This document shows positions 23,150 to 33,739 of a DNA stretch of 64,000 nt, in pieces. Under the pieces are notes generated by a model, which saw nothing but the letters and a program-made list of their open reading frames with translations, was not told where the DNA came from and did not search any database. Every line of letters begins with the position of its first letter. Position 1 is the first letter of the stretch. The stretch lies in the NCBI GenBank assembly GCA_030704615.1, contig CM060732.1, positions 18,788,001-18,852,000 on the forward strand, given 5' to 3'. This stretch comes from Takakia lepidozioides (Eukaryota; Streptophyta; Takakiopsida; Takakiales; Takakiaceae). A program made the translations under genes and the position numbers.

Positions 23150-24650
23150 ATTTTTTTTCTTTTTTTTTTTGCATTTGACATTCAGCATTTGGGTGGATGT
23201 GATGATCGGTGCCGATCATTACTTCTGGTTATTTATTTATTTATTTGCTTTTGACATTTGGCATTTGGGTGGATGTGATGATCGGTGCCGAAAATCACTT
23301 CTGTCGGTGCCGCCGATCATTTATTTATTTATTTTTAAATACTTTTCTTTCATTCGGCATTTGGGTGCCGACCATCACATCTGTCAGTGCCGCCGATCAT
23401 CACTCTCCGTTTTTTTTTTATTTATTTTTTCCTTGACATTCGGCATTTGGGTGGATATGATGGTCGGCACCAACCATCACTTCAGTCAGTGCCGCTCATC
23501 ATCACTTTCTGTTTGTTATTTTATTTTATTTTATTTTATTGGCTTTTGACATTCGGCATTTGGGCGGATGCGATGGTCCGTGCCGACCATCACTTCTACC
23601 AGTGCCGCCGATCATCATTTTTATTTTTATTTTTTTTGACATTCGGCATTTGGGTGGATGTGATGGTCGGCACCGACCATCACTTTTGTCGGTGCCGCTG
23701 ATCATCACTTTCTGTTTTTTTTTTTTTTTAATTATTTAATTGGCTTTTGACTTCGACATTTTGGCGGATGCAATGGTCGGTGCCGACCATCACTTCTGCC
23801 AGTGCCGCCGATCATCATTATTATTTTTATTATTTTTATTTTTAAATAATAATTTTAATTTGGCTTTTGACATTCGGCATTTGGGTGGATGTGATGATCG
23901 GTGCCGACCATCACTTCTATTACCGATCATCACCCTCCGTTTTATTTTTATTTTTATTTTTTATTTATTTTTTATTTATTTTTTATTTATTTTTTATTTT
24001 ATTTTTTATAGTTTCGACATTCGGCATTTGGGTGGATGTGATGGTCGGCACTGACCATCACTTTTGTCGGTGCCGCTGATCATCACTTTATGTTTTTCTT
24101 TTGTTTTTTTATTTTTTTGTTTTTTTTAAATTGGCTTTTGACATTCGGCATTTGGGCGGGTGCAATGGTCGGTGCCGACCATCACTTCTGCCAGTGCCGC
24201 CGATTATCATTTTTTATTTTTTATTTTATTTTATTTTTTAAGTAATAATTTTAATTTGGCTTTTGACATTCGGCATTTGGGTGGATGTGATGGTCGGTGC
24301 CGACCATCACTTTCTGTCATTGCCGCCGATCTTTTTTTTTGGCTTTTGACATTAGGGCGGATGCGATGGTCGGTGTCGACCATCACTTCTGTCAATGTCG
24401 CGGATGATCATCACTTTCTGTTTTTTTTTTTCTTTTTTTTTTTTTTCTTTTTTTTGGCTTTTGTTATTCGGCATTTGGGTGGATGTGATGGTCGGTGCCA
24501 CCGATCATCACTTTCCGATTTTATTTTATTTTATTTTTTAAATAAATTTAAGATGGCTTTTGACATTTGGCATTTGGGTGGATGCGATGGTCGGTGCCGA
24601 CCATCACTTCTGTCGGTGCCGCTGATCATCACTTCTATATATTTTATTGT
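23150..24650 (+). repeat. Satellite array with internal hairpin (GATGGTCGG..CCGACCATC)
   Basis: About eleven diverged units of 100-190 bases each contain, in order: GACATTCGGCATTTGGG, GGATGTGATGGTCGG and its complement CCGACCATCACTTCTG, a GTGCCGCCGATCATCA block, and a poly-T/ATTTT tract of variable length. The two GATGGTCGG arms form a palindrome of about 24 bases centred on TG. Frames through the array are artefacts of the repeat. It separates the two halves of the MULE region. Confidence 0.85.
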
Positions 24651-24834
24651 TATTTTTATTTTGTTGTATGCCTAGGGAACGCCACCTGGTTCGGATTCCG
24701 ATTCGCAGAGGGCAGACCGTGATAACTTCTCGAAGCCTCGTGTTCCCCTGTATGACAGATCCATGTCCGGAACCTCTATTCTGGAGGAACCTCCGACATA
24801 ACTGCAGGCTCCAGCATCAAACAGTGCCACTGAA

Positions 24835-25710
24835 ATGATGCAGGAGAGAAACTACCCCCCTGATGTGCTGGAGTCTACATGCCCTGACCATGTTTGGCAC
24901 ATAGAACGCACAAGTGCAGGGTCTCGTGTGAAATGTACAGCAATTAGGGCAACTAATTTCGAAAAGTGCACTTCATCTATATCCAGAGGTGGTGCTCGGA
25001 CTCCTGCTCCGACTTTCACGGGTTTGATGCGTCCATACGGCCAACCAGAAGCCAAGAACCACAAGTTCTGGTTCTGCGCAGACGATTGTGGTAGATATGT
25101 GCATGGAACTGTGCGTCCTTCCGTGGTGATGAAGCCAGCTCCTCCAACCGTTTGGCCCGTCAAGGTGGGAACACATCTCACGAGTCAGGAGATTGCAATG
25201 TTGGAGGAGGCAGGATTTTCCCTTGCGAGACAACCCCAACTGCATGCATGTGCTTCTACTTCTACATCTTCTCGGGTCCCTCCGGCAAATCCTCACTTGT
25301 GGCCAACCAAACGAGATGGAAAGTTGGTTCGGCGTTTCCCTCCAACTGCTGAACACTTCGGCAAAGTGGAGTCCGCAAGAATGCTCCAAGCTCGTGTTGC
25401 AAGCACCACGGAAGTGCCCGATCCAGGATATGGTTGGGTGTACACAATGATCACTTCGACATTTGCTGTTCATGACAGGGCCTACGACATCACGGTTTCC
25501 AATTTCCCCAATTGCACTTGTTCTGACTTTGTGAATATGCTATCAACCAGTTTGGGCAAGAGAGGTAAATTCATACCCTGCAAACATTTGTATTTCATAT
25601 TTTTGAAGATGATGGTTTGCGATCCCAAACGTGACAACTTCGTTCACCAGGCCACTCTGAGTTTCAATGAGGTCGATACTCTATTACAGCAGGATACAAC
25701 ACATGGGTAG
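24835..25710 (+). CDS. MULE C-terminal protein with SWIM zinc finger, copy 1
   Basis: This is an uninterrupted 291-codon frame. The N-terminal half has CPDHVWHIERTSAGSRV, FWFCADDCGRYVHGTV and PTVWPVKVGTHLTSQE; the C-terminal half has KVESARMLQARV, DPGYGWVYTM, VHDRAYDITV and a SWIM finger (CTCSDF..PCKHLYFIFL, pattern C-x-C-xn-C-x-H). SWIM fingers lie at the C-terminus of Mutator transposases and contribute to DNA binding. No catalytic domain is in this frame, so it is best read as the last exon(s) of a MULE transposase. A second, frameshifted copy follows at 26591-27432 and a third remnant lies at 50.4-51.1 kb. The start codon is uncertain, since it may be an internal exon. Confidence 0.6.
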   Translation: MMQERNYPPDVLESTCPDHVWHIERTSAGSRVKCTAIRATNFEKCTSSISRGGARTPAPTFTGLMRPYGQPEAKNHKFWFCADDCGRYVHGTVRPSVVMKPAPPTVWPVKVGTHLTSQEIAMLEEAGFSLARQPQLHACASTSTSSRVPPANPHLWPTKRDGKLVRRFPPTAEHFGKVESARMLQARVASTTEVPDPGYGWVYTMITSTFAVHDRAYDITVSNFPNCTCSDFVNMLSTSLGKRGKFIPCKHLYFIFLKMMVCDPKRDNFVHQATLSFNEVDTLLQQDTTHG

Positions 25711-26199
25711 CATCTGCTATGCAATGTGGTATGTGGACGACCATGCTATGAAATGTGCAATTTGCAACATTGTCATGGAAATTCAATTCAAATCAATTCG
25801 TTTGCAACATCGTCGGCGGTGCAATGATATGGCGTCCCTTATCCCTCCATTATGCTTTCAATTATACTGAGTGAGCTCTGAGTGGCAACTTTTAAAAGCA
25901 AATGCATCATGGCACCTTTCGAAGTCTACATGTTTTCATGTTGCTATGCATTGCAATCATCTTTTGAAGATGATCCTAACTCTCATTGTTATTTGGGGAG
26001 GGAGCAAGGTCTTCCCGTGGCAGCCTCTATGGCACATACTTTGTGAGGATATTTTCTCGTCTTTGTAATTGTAAAAGTGAAACAAACATTTGTAATTGCA
26101 CAATGTTGGATGCTACAATTGTAGGCCCCATGGTAGTCTTCATTGTATTCAGGCAAGGATTCCCTGCATTAATCCCACGGTCATAGGACCATCCTCGGT
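25711..26199. other. Spacer after SWIM copy 1
   Basis: This is AT-rich sequence with no recognised gene. It contains repeated TTTGCAACATCGTC-like and GTAATTGTAA-like words. It is probably the 3' non-coding part of the element. Confidence 0.4.
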
Positions 26200-26375
26200 T
26201 ATAGGCGGCGCATGTTCATGCTGACGTGGCAGATGACGACGCAGTGTCACATCAGCATTTGTCGCCATATCAGCCTGCTGACATCACGCTCATGCCACAT
26301 CAGCGTGGGTGCACTCTCACGCCACGTCACTCTTGTGTGAGCATACGCTCGCGCGCTCACGCCATTGCGTCGTTG
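26200..26375 (-). repeat. CGTGAGC / CACGCCACGTCA boundary block (inverted)
   Basis: On the minus strand this reads GGCGTGAGCGCGCGAGCG.. then repeated GACGTGGC and GATGTGGC words, matching the block at 22927-23100 in opposite orientation. The segment between the two blocks contains the satellite and SWIM copy 1, so the pair could be the termini of one insertion of about 3.4 kb. No target-site duplication is evident. Confidence 0.5.
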
Positions 26376-26389
26376 GGCAATGAACAGAT

Positions 26390-27432
26390 GCACAATGGGC
26401 TCGCCTCTCCAATCAAGGGAGCCCCATCTGGAAGGAGAGGAAAGGTTTGGGACTTGCAAACGCAAGCTAAATACACCTCCAGGATCAGATGGGGATTCAC
26501 ATCGCCATGACATAGACAACTTCTCTGTACCCACTGTCTCTACCTGCAACCCCTGTAATTGCGGGTTTCCAGCAGGACCACGGGGGGGCAGTGCAAGAAT
26601 CACCTTGTGCTGACTCCGAATGGAACATCGAGCGAACTACTCCAAGGTCTAGAGTTGGCTGCGCTGCAGTGAGGGCCATTAGTTATGAAAAGTGTAAGTC
26701 CAAGATAGCCAAAGGCTCAGCGGGTACTCCAGCTCCGACGTTCACATGTTTGATTCGGCCATACATGTCAAAGGAGTCGAAGACACATAAATTATGGTTC
26801 TGCCCGGACGATATGGCTCGCTGTGTGAATGGTACCGTCCGCGACTCCTGCATTGCTAAGCCTCCCCCACCCACCATTTGGCCAGTGCGGCTGGGAACCT
26901 CCCTAACAGCACTGGAGATTGGCAAGTTGGAGGACGCTGACTTTCGTCTGCACCGATCTGTGGCGTCGACTTTTGGTGGCCTTGCTGCTATGGTGCCTCC
27001 TCCAGACGATACTTCGCGCATCCCACAAGAAGGAATGGCAAAACAGTACATCGGGTGGCTTCAGGGCCTGATCACGATGCGAAGGTGGAATCGGCCAGAC
27101 TACTTCAGGCTCGGGTAACAGGAACTATGGAAGTACCTTCACCTGGGTATGGACAGGTTTATACTTTGGTCTCATCTGGGTCTGTTTTGCACGACAGGGC
27201 CTATCAGGTGACGGTGGGAAATTTTTCGGGGTGTACCTGTCCCGACTTCGTGTGCATGCGTGAGGAAGCTCTAGGAAAGAGAGGGAAATGGGTTCCCTGC
27301 AAGCATCTTTACTACATCTTTTTGTGCAGGATGTATTGTGATCCCAAAAGAGACCAAATCATTCACCAGGCGACACTAGGTCCTGGTGAGGTACGGACAC
27401 TTTTGCAGCGAGACATTGGCAATATCGAGTAG
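26390..27432 (+). pseudogene. MULE C-terminal part with SWIM zinc finger, copy 2
   Basis: The part from 26390 holds LASPIKGAPSGRRGK, which plausibly continues the MULE protein that stops at 22926. The frame at 26591-27118 has CADSEWNIERTTPRSRV, LWFCPDDMARCVNGTV and PTIWPVRLGTSLTALE. A +1 shift near 27055 leads into KVESARLLQARV, SPGYGQVYTLV, VLHDRAYQVTV and the SWIM finger CTCPDF..VPCKHLYYIFL, ending at 27432. Similarity to copy 1 runs along the whole length, so the two are duplicates of one exon set. Which belongs to the transposase at 20.5-22.9 kb is uncertain, but copy 2 carries the linking segment. Confidence 0.6.
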
Positions 27433-27689
27433 TGTTGCATATGTTGCGATTTTTCGCAATGTCGGAAAGGGTTGCCTTGTTGGTAGAACATGTATACACA
27501 GTTCTTAAATCTGGACAAGCAGACGATGTATCGTTATGAAAGGTAGTTTATTTTTTCATCGGGTTTGGTTAACGAGCCTCTAAAATTGAATGCGTCAACG
27601 CACACCACTTCTGCCCCCAACCCCCAATATTGCCCCGGGCAAAAACAAAATTAAAATTAAAATTAAAAAATGTCTTTTTTTTTCGCGGG

Positions 27690-29225
27690 CCTGCCAAACA
27701 TGGACAAGTGTCAGTATGAAAGCTCATTTTATTTTTTCACGGCCTCTACAGAAGCATTGCGTAAATGAGCTTCATGATGACATCTGTTTTTTTTTCCACT
27801 TCTTCTTGAATAACAGGCACCTGAACAAGTTTCACAATGACAGCTCATTTGTTTTCCATGTCCTCTATACAAACAAACCCTAAATAAGCATTCATGATGA
27901 CCATATGATTTTTTTTCCACCTCTTCTTCAATAACAGAAACTTGAAGAAGTTTGACAATGATAGAGCTCAAGTTTTTTTTTCACCTCTTCTTCACAAACA
28001 ATCCCTAATTTATTCATGATGACCATCTGATTTTTTTCTCACCTCTTTTTCATCAACAGAAACCTGAACAAGATTGACAATGATAGAGCTCAATTTTTTT
28101 CACCTCTTCTTCACAAACAAACCCTAAATAAGCATTCATGATGACCATCTGGTTTTTTTTCACCTCTTCTTCAATAACAGAAACCTAAAGAAGTTTGACA
28201 ATGGTAGAGCTCAAGTTTTTTTTTTCACCTCTTCTACGCAAACAATCCCTAATTTATTCCCTAAATAAGCATTCATGATGACCATCTAGTTTTTTTTTCA
28301 CCTCTTCTTCAATAACAGAAACCTGAAGAAGTTTGACAATGATAGAGCTCAACTTTTTTTTCACCTCTTCTTCACAAACAAACCCTAAATAAGCATTCAT
28401 GATGACCATCTAATATTTTCTTCACCTCTTCTTCAATAACAGAAACCTTAACAAGTTTGAGAATGAGAGCTAAATTTTTTCACCTCTTCTTCACAAACAA
28501 ACCCTAAATAAACATTCATAATGACCATCTGATTTCGTTTTTAACCTCTTCTTCAATAACAGAAACCTAAACAAGTTTGACAATGATAGAGCTTAAATTT
28601 TTTTTTCACCTCTTCTTCACAAACAAACCCTATATAAGCATTCATGATGACCATCTGATTTTTTTTTCACCTCTTCTTCAATAACAGAATCCTAAACCAG
28701 TTTCACAAGGATAGCTCAATGTTTTTTCTTACCTCTTCTTCACAAAGACACCCTAAATAAGCAATCACAATGACCATGTGTTTTTTTTTCACCTCATCTT
28801 CAATAACACAAACCTGAACAAGTTCCACAATAAACCGCTCATTTTGTTACACATCTTCTTCACAAACAAAGCCTAAATAAGCTTGAAGATGGTCATCTGT
28901 TAAATTTTCACCTCATCTACATTAATAAAAACCATTGTCTGTTTCACAATGAGTGCTCATATTTTAGGGCCCATTCTCATTATTTTAAACCTCTCCTTCA
29001 ATATTTCATCCATCCATCATCCATCCACCATGGATGAAATACTGGAAACGTCAGATAGCTTGACAATGAGCATCCAAACTTTTCTTGCCTCTTGTTCATG
29101 CAAGAATCCCTAAGTAAGATTCATGATAACTCACCCACCCTTTTTTTTCACCTCTTCTTCAATAAGAAAACCTCAATAAGTTTCACAATGACCATTCCAT
29201 TCTTTCTATACCTCTTTTTTTAAGC
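27690..29225 (+). repeat. Tandem array, unit about 110-125 bp
   Basis: Around twelve units share CACCTCTTCTTCACAAACAA, ACCCTAAATAAGCATTCATG, ATGACCATCTGATTTT, CACCTCTTCTTCAATAACAG, AAACCTGAACAAGTTTGACA and ATGATAGAGCTCAA, in that order. Units become more diverged toward 29 kb. Each unit contains one CCCTAAA word, as in plant telomeres, but never in tandem. No ORF crosses it. Confidence 0.85.
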
Positions 29226-29304
29226 GCTATAACTGCTTCCACGACAATAGGACCCTCTCTAAACAGAGGACTCGGGTATGGGGCGTGCTTCTTCCTCCAC
29301 TAAA

Positions 29305-29395
29305 CCCCTGGGCTCACGCTTAGAGGGCAAAGCGTGAGCAGCCGAACTCCCGGGCTCACGCGGCTAGGCTCATGCCGTAGCTGCACTCCTATAAA
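29305..29395 (-). repeat. CGTGAGC boundary block next to the truncated gypsy RT
   Basis: On the minus strand it reads GGCATGAGCCTAGCCGCGTG then AGCCCGGG, very like the start of the 22927 block. Gypsy coding similarity stops at the codon just before it (PLPFI at about 29395), so it marks a breakpoint. Confidence 0.5.
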
Positions 29396-29533
29396 CGGCA
29401 AGGGAAAATGATCCTTGTGCGTTACCTTGTTAAGGGGGCGGAAGTCCACGCATACCCTTAATTCTCCGTTCTTGGGCACCCCTTTCAACTCGGTGTAGGA
29501 CCACGCGAAGATGTCTCTGAATTCCTTGAACAA
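29390..29533 (-). pseudogene. Gypsy reverse transcriptase, N-terminal fragment
   Basis: FRDIFAWSYTELKGV, then ELRVCVDFRPLNKVT and HKDHFPLPF, is the standard start of a gypsy RT. The segment between, normally about 60 residues around the primer grip, is shortened to VPKNG, indicating an internal deletion. Everything after PLPF, including YxDD, is missing. Confidence 0.8.
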
Positions 29534-29551
29534 GGCCTGGTACTATGCCGC

Positions 29552-30270
29552 CTATTCTACTGTCAAATGGGATCCAACCTTCACCATCTTGGGTGATTCT
29601 CCTCCCACCGCCATATCGACCAATTGCGTTGTTGGCTCGGCTGTGAAGGTTGATCCTGGTTCAAACCTTGATCCGTTTGACCCTTGTTGTAAATATGGAA
29701 TGTAGGGGGCACTATGTTTCATCACATCCCTTTCTAGGTCGGCCTCCTCTACAATTCTCATTTCATGATCTCGCCATTCTCCTCCTGAGGAATCTCTGGT
29801 TCCTACAGACCAACGGGTTTGGCGGATATCGAGAAGAGCTCGGTCAGTGACTCGAACTCTGGAAGTGCCTCGGTTGATACCGAGTGTACCATCACCTCCT
29901 TGCCTTGGTTTTCCCCGAATAACCAGGCGATGCAGTCTGCATCAGACTCGCATTCATATAAACCCGGACCTAGGGACTTGACGGCATCCTCTAGTCCTAC
30001 CTTCCTTCGCTCAACCTCCCTACGAGGCGCGGTGCTAGTTGCTAATACTCGGTGGACATGTGACATTGGATGGATCTCTCTATCTGTCCACCAGTCCTCC
30101 TCACTCAAGTCTGCAGATTCCTCTTCAGAACCAATCATGTTGAGCTCATCCTCATCTGTTTCGTGGTGAGGTGCTCCCGAAAGAAAAGCGACTGTAGTCG
30201 TGTAAGGTTTTATCCCATAAGTGATGGTACCTGCCCCCAGTCCGTTCGAGCTCGGGACTGGACCAACCAT
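29552..30270 (-). pseudogene. Gypsy pol linker between protease and RT
   Basis: The frame 30270-29803 encodes an acidic region (SEEESADLSEEDWW) with SHVHRVL and SLGPGLYECESDADC. It continues as 29761-29552 with VVxMAVGGESPKM-like text. Such acidic linkers lie between protease and RT in many plant gypsy polyproteins. No separate function was recognised. Confidence 0.5.
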
Positions 30271-30959
30271 GGCCTTCCTAGTAGGAGTGCGTAGGAATAC
30301 TCATCAATGGGGAAATCTATGATTTGGAAGTCTACCGCGTACGTGTAGCCTCCGGTCTTTAGCCGAACATTCGCTAAGTGACCCACTGGTCTGATCTTTC
30401 GTTGGTCAGCCAGTCTGATAGTTAATATAGACTCCCCTGTCATGTTCAATCCTAACTTTGACAAGGTGGAGAGTGGCATGATGTTGACTGAGCTCCCATC
30501 ATCCACTAAACAACGTTGTATCAGATGGTCTACAATCTCCACTTCTATTTCTACTGGGCCCGGATCGACATGGGCGTTAATGTGGTGGGTCTGAGCAAAA
30601 GTACCTACTCGCTTCCTCACCAAGGATGCCTTGAGAGCATGTCGGAGTGTTGGTGCCAATGCTATGAGTTGGGCAAATGTAATGTTTGCCTAAATGTGGC
30701 GCAAGTCTTCCATTAGATTATACGGCTCCAACTCATCGGTGAAGCGCATAGTGGAGTGTGTTCTCCTTTTGGGAAGCTTCGCTGGTGCTACTGGTCGATT
30801 GGCCGGACTCTTTGTTCTGGATGTCAAAAGTGGCCGAGAAATGGTTGACCGGACTGCCGGAGATTCGGTCTCTGCAAATGCTACCTCCTTCTCCTTGGGA
30901 TGGGTATCCTCTTCCTCCCCGAGTACAGTTTCCGCCACCTTCCGTGTGTCTGACTTCAT
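30210..30959 (-). pseudogene. Gypsy retropepsin (aspartic protease)
   Basis: The frame 30659-30210 holds the protease: RCLVDDGSSVNIMPLSTL has the catalytic D-x-G-S form, with hydrophobic strands around it and YALLLGRPWL downstream, as in plant gypsy proteases. The preceding frame (30959-30690), rich in Pro, Lys and Arg, reads into it after a stop at about 30690. It cleaves the Gag-Pol polyprotein in active elements. Confidence 0.75.
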
Positions 30960-31091
30960 GACTTTAAAGTTCAGATCTTCCTATTCTGATGCCGATGTGG
31001 TTGACTCCGACGCCACATACCCAGGGCCTTTTCCTAGCATATCTCGTTGCTGTCGGGTCATTACTGCATAGCTACCTTCCTCTGGGTTAGC

Positions 31092-33009
31092 CTACGTAGT
31101 TTGAGTGGCGCCGAGCTCACTGGAAATCCAATTGATTTGGTGTTGCGTCTCCTGTTGACGGGACGACTGGCCGGGATGCATACTGGCCTGCTGCTGGGAT
31201 GGCGCTGAAGTAGATGCTTGCTGCCCTCCCTGCACCCTTACATCCTGAGGGGGAGACCACGTATTAGAAGAACCCTGGGCTATCTGAGCCGTAGGATTTG
31301 AATAGGCTGCTCGGGAATTCTGTCCCATAGCTGCATTGCCCCCAAAATATGATGGGTCTGCCTGATCTGTTCTAGGCCGCTGCGCTATCTGCGTTGGAGT
31401 AGCAAAATACATGCTATGTTGTTGTGGTAGAGGGTTGGGTGGTTTAGTGGTATACTGATCCGGGAAGGTGCTCGCCGCCCTTCCAAATTCCTCTCTACTT
31501 GTTGAATGGTGGCCGGCGTAGGCTGGTCCACTTGTCTATGAGGACATTTGTCCAAGGGGTGACCTCGTTGGCCACAGTGCAAACACACAATGTCACTCCA
31601 ACAATTTTCAGTTGGGTGAGTGGTTCTTCCGCACTTTTGACATCCTCTACGGGATTGATTGAATTGTCTTTTTGGTTTATCTTGATAAGTTGGGTTCCGG
31701 CTTATCTGCCTTTCCCGAATGGGATAAGGACAATGTTGAGACGCATGTCCCGAATTGTTGCAATTGGAACACCATACCTTGGCCGGGTTGGGGCCGGACT
31801 CTCCAACTAGGGCCGCATCTCGGTACCCCACATAGCTGGTAATCTGCTGACCGATTGAGCTCATGCAGTCGCCCATTGTTTCAATTGTCTTGATGAGAGA
31901 AGTGACTTGTGCCTCTAGATGGCCCACTCGCGAATCGGATTGTCCGCTTGAATCTGCCTGTGAGTTGGTAAGAACAACATTTGTGTATTGCGGCACCGTT
32001 GGCGCTATTACGGGTGTCGGGGATGTTGCTGGGGCATAGGGTCTCACTCCTCCTACATAAGATGGCGTGTAATGCAGCGCGGGCTGGATTACCGCTAATG
32101 GTGTTGGCTCCTGCGCGGGTTCGATTGAAATATACGATGGTAGAGCAAAGTCGGGCATCTTAGCTCGTTGTACTTGGCGATGCATGTTGTCAAATTCCTT
32201 GCCCACTTGTATGGCATCTACCAAAGTTGCAGGTCTTTGCTGCAAAACATGAAAGTGAGTGGCCTCTCGTAATCCACTCAAAAAACAATCTTTGAGTACC
32301 CCATCATCTAGGGGGGTCAAAGGGTTTTGGAGTCGCATTAGCTCCCTGAATCGCATTTCGAAGTTTGCTACCTCCTCTGTGGGGCCTTGGCGAATCCTTG
32401 CCAATGCCATCAAGACACTGATGAACTAGTGGACTGCCCGAAAATGATCTACAAATGCGTCCCGAATCTGCTGCCAAGTAATAAATATACCTGGAGCCTG
32501 TTGCCAATACCAAGTAGATGCTCTTCCCCTCATGGTTGTGGGAAACCATATCAGCCAATAGGCATCATTTAATGCTTGGTTAGAGTAGCAACATTGAATG
32601 AATTTTCATGTGCTTCCCCGGAGAACCAAGGCAGATGCCTGGGCAGCGTGAGCGGGGGTAAACCTGTTGGAACCACAATGGGTACCTCAGGAGGTCCTGG
32701 AATATGTGCCATGATTGACACTAATGACGGCGAGGGCCTCCTTGACCTGGCCGGTGGGGTATAAGGGGGACTAGATATAGGGGAAACCACTCGTGAACAC
32801 TCGATGTCCGAAGAACTTTCAGTGTTCTCTCCTTCCCACTCTATCTTTCCCAAACTTCTAGTTTCTGAGTCTGACTCTGGACTCAAGGCTGGGTTTTTCC
32901 CTAGCAACTGATCACGAACGGCTTCTCTAGCCAGTCTTCTCTGTAACCTGGTATCAAACGATATGCTATCCAGGCTTGGGAGTATGTCTCTCGATCCTGA
33001 GCTAGACAT
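31092..33009 (-). pseudogene. Gypsy gag with three zinc knuckles
   Basis: From 33009: an acidic N-terminus, then LPWFSGEAHEN, RASTWYWQQA, VANFEMRFRELMRL (retrotransposon gag core), and after a Pro-rich stretch three CCHC knuckles: WCSNCNNSGHASQHC, CQKCGRTTHPTENC and CLHCGQRGHPLDKC. A Gln/Pro/Ser-rich tail ends at 31092. Stops occur near 32569 and 32414, with a frame change near 31400. Gag forms the particle and binds the RNA. Confidence 0.8.
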
Positions 33010-33016
33010 ACACTCA

Positions 33017-33574
33017 CTATTGTACCGACAAGGATTCTCCTGCCTCAGTCTGTACTGAAGGACCTATATTTCCTTGAACTACCATGTCAAGAATAAACGA
33101 GGTCAAATCTGCATACCTTCCATGAAACCGCAGCGATGGAGGCACGTCGGTGTGCAATCTTCCAGGTATCTTCCAATCTTCAGGTGGTCGAGGTATGATG
33201 CAATACCTACACTCATCCAGTCTACGCACATAATGGGATGCCAAGAGCTGGCATACATGACAATGAGTGAAGAAATCTACCTGCCACCTTAAATGCGCTG
33301 TGAAGGAAGACCTGGGGTGCAAGGCCCCTAGGTATATCCCCGGGCATGAACAATATGGCCAGTTAAGCCTGTCGTTACACCAGTAGAAATGCTCCGGTGT
33401 GTCTGTTGACGAGGGTCGTTCACACCAAACCCGTTCGTCTATTCCCCTTTTCTTGATGGCTTTCCGTTGAGCTAAGAGATCGATGTACGCTTCTATTATA
33501 AGTTGAATTTCTGGTTCATGTTGCCAGAATCTGCTTCGAATCCTCTTGATCCTAGCCTCAAAAGTCATACCCAC
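33017..33574 (-). CDS. Accessory ORF 2 upstream of gypsy gag, unknown function
   Basis: This is a 185-codon frame just before gag on the same strand. It begins MGMTFEARIKRIRSRF and contains YWCNDRLNWPYCSCP, YLGALHPRSSFTAHLRW and QVDFFTHCHVCQLLA. The same arrangement (FEAR near the start; W-x-C; LG-x-L-x-x-x-SS-x-x-AHL-x-WQV; two Cys; a long ADLTSFILDMVVQG-like helix) occurs in the next ORF upstream, so the two are diverged duplicates. Trp, Cys and His conservation suggests a small structured, perhaps metal-binding domain. No known family was recognised. Confidence 0.5.
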   Translation of the reverse strand: MGMTFEARIKRIRSRFWQHEPEIQLIIEAYIDLLAQRKAIKKRGIDERVWCERPSSTDTPEHFYWCNDRLNWPYCSCPGIYLGALHPRSSFTAHLRWQVDFFTHCHVCQLLASHYVRRLDECRYCIIPRPPEDWKIPGRLHTDVPPSLRFHGRYADLTSFILDMVVQGNIGPSVQTEAGESLSVQ

Positions 33575-33739
33575 TTTAGAAGTTCATGCGGAAATTTCTT
33601 ATCACTCCAAAGCATGATGTGGATGACGTTTTAGATTTCAACCATTGCATTGATTGTGTCAATTGGCAAACATTGTCAACTGAAATGGAAAGCATAAATG
33701 CACTGTGGGGTCTTCCCCGATTGTTGGAGGCAGCTTTAC

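Noticed and set aside
23209-24675. Open frames of 60-170 codons rich in HLGGCDG and FGIWVDVM
   Set aside because: They are translations of the satellite unit in successive frames and both strands and have no protein logic.
27690-29225. Possible telomeric or CRISPR-like array
   Set aside because: CCCTAAA is never in tandem, and units are contiguous and diverged, without unique spacers. It is an ordinary satellite.
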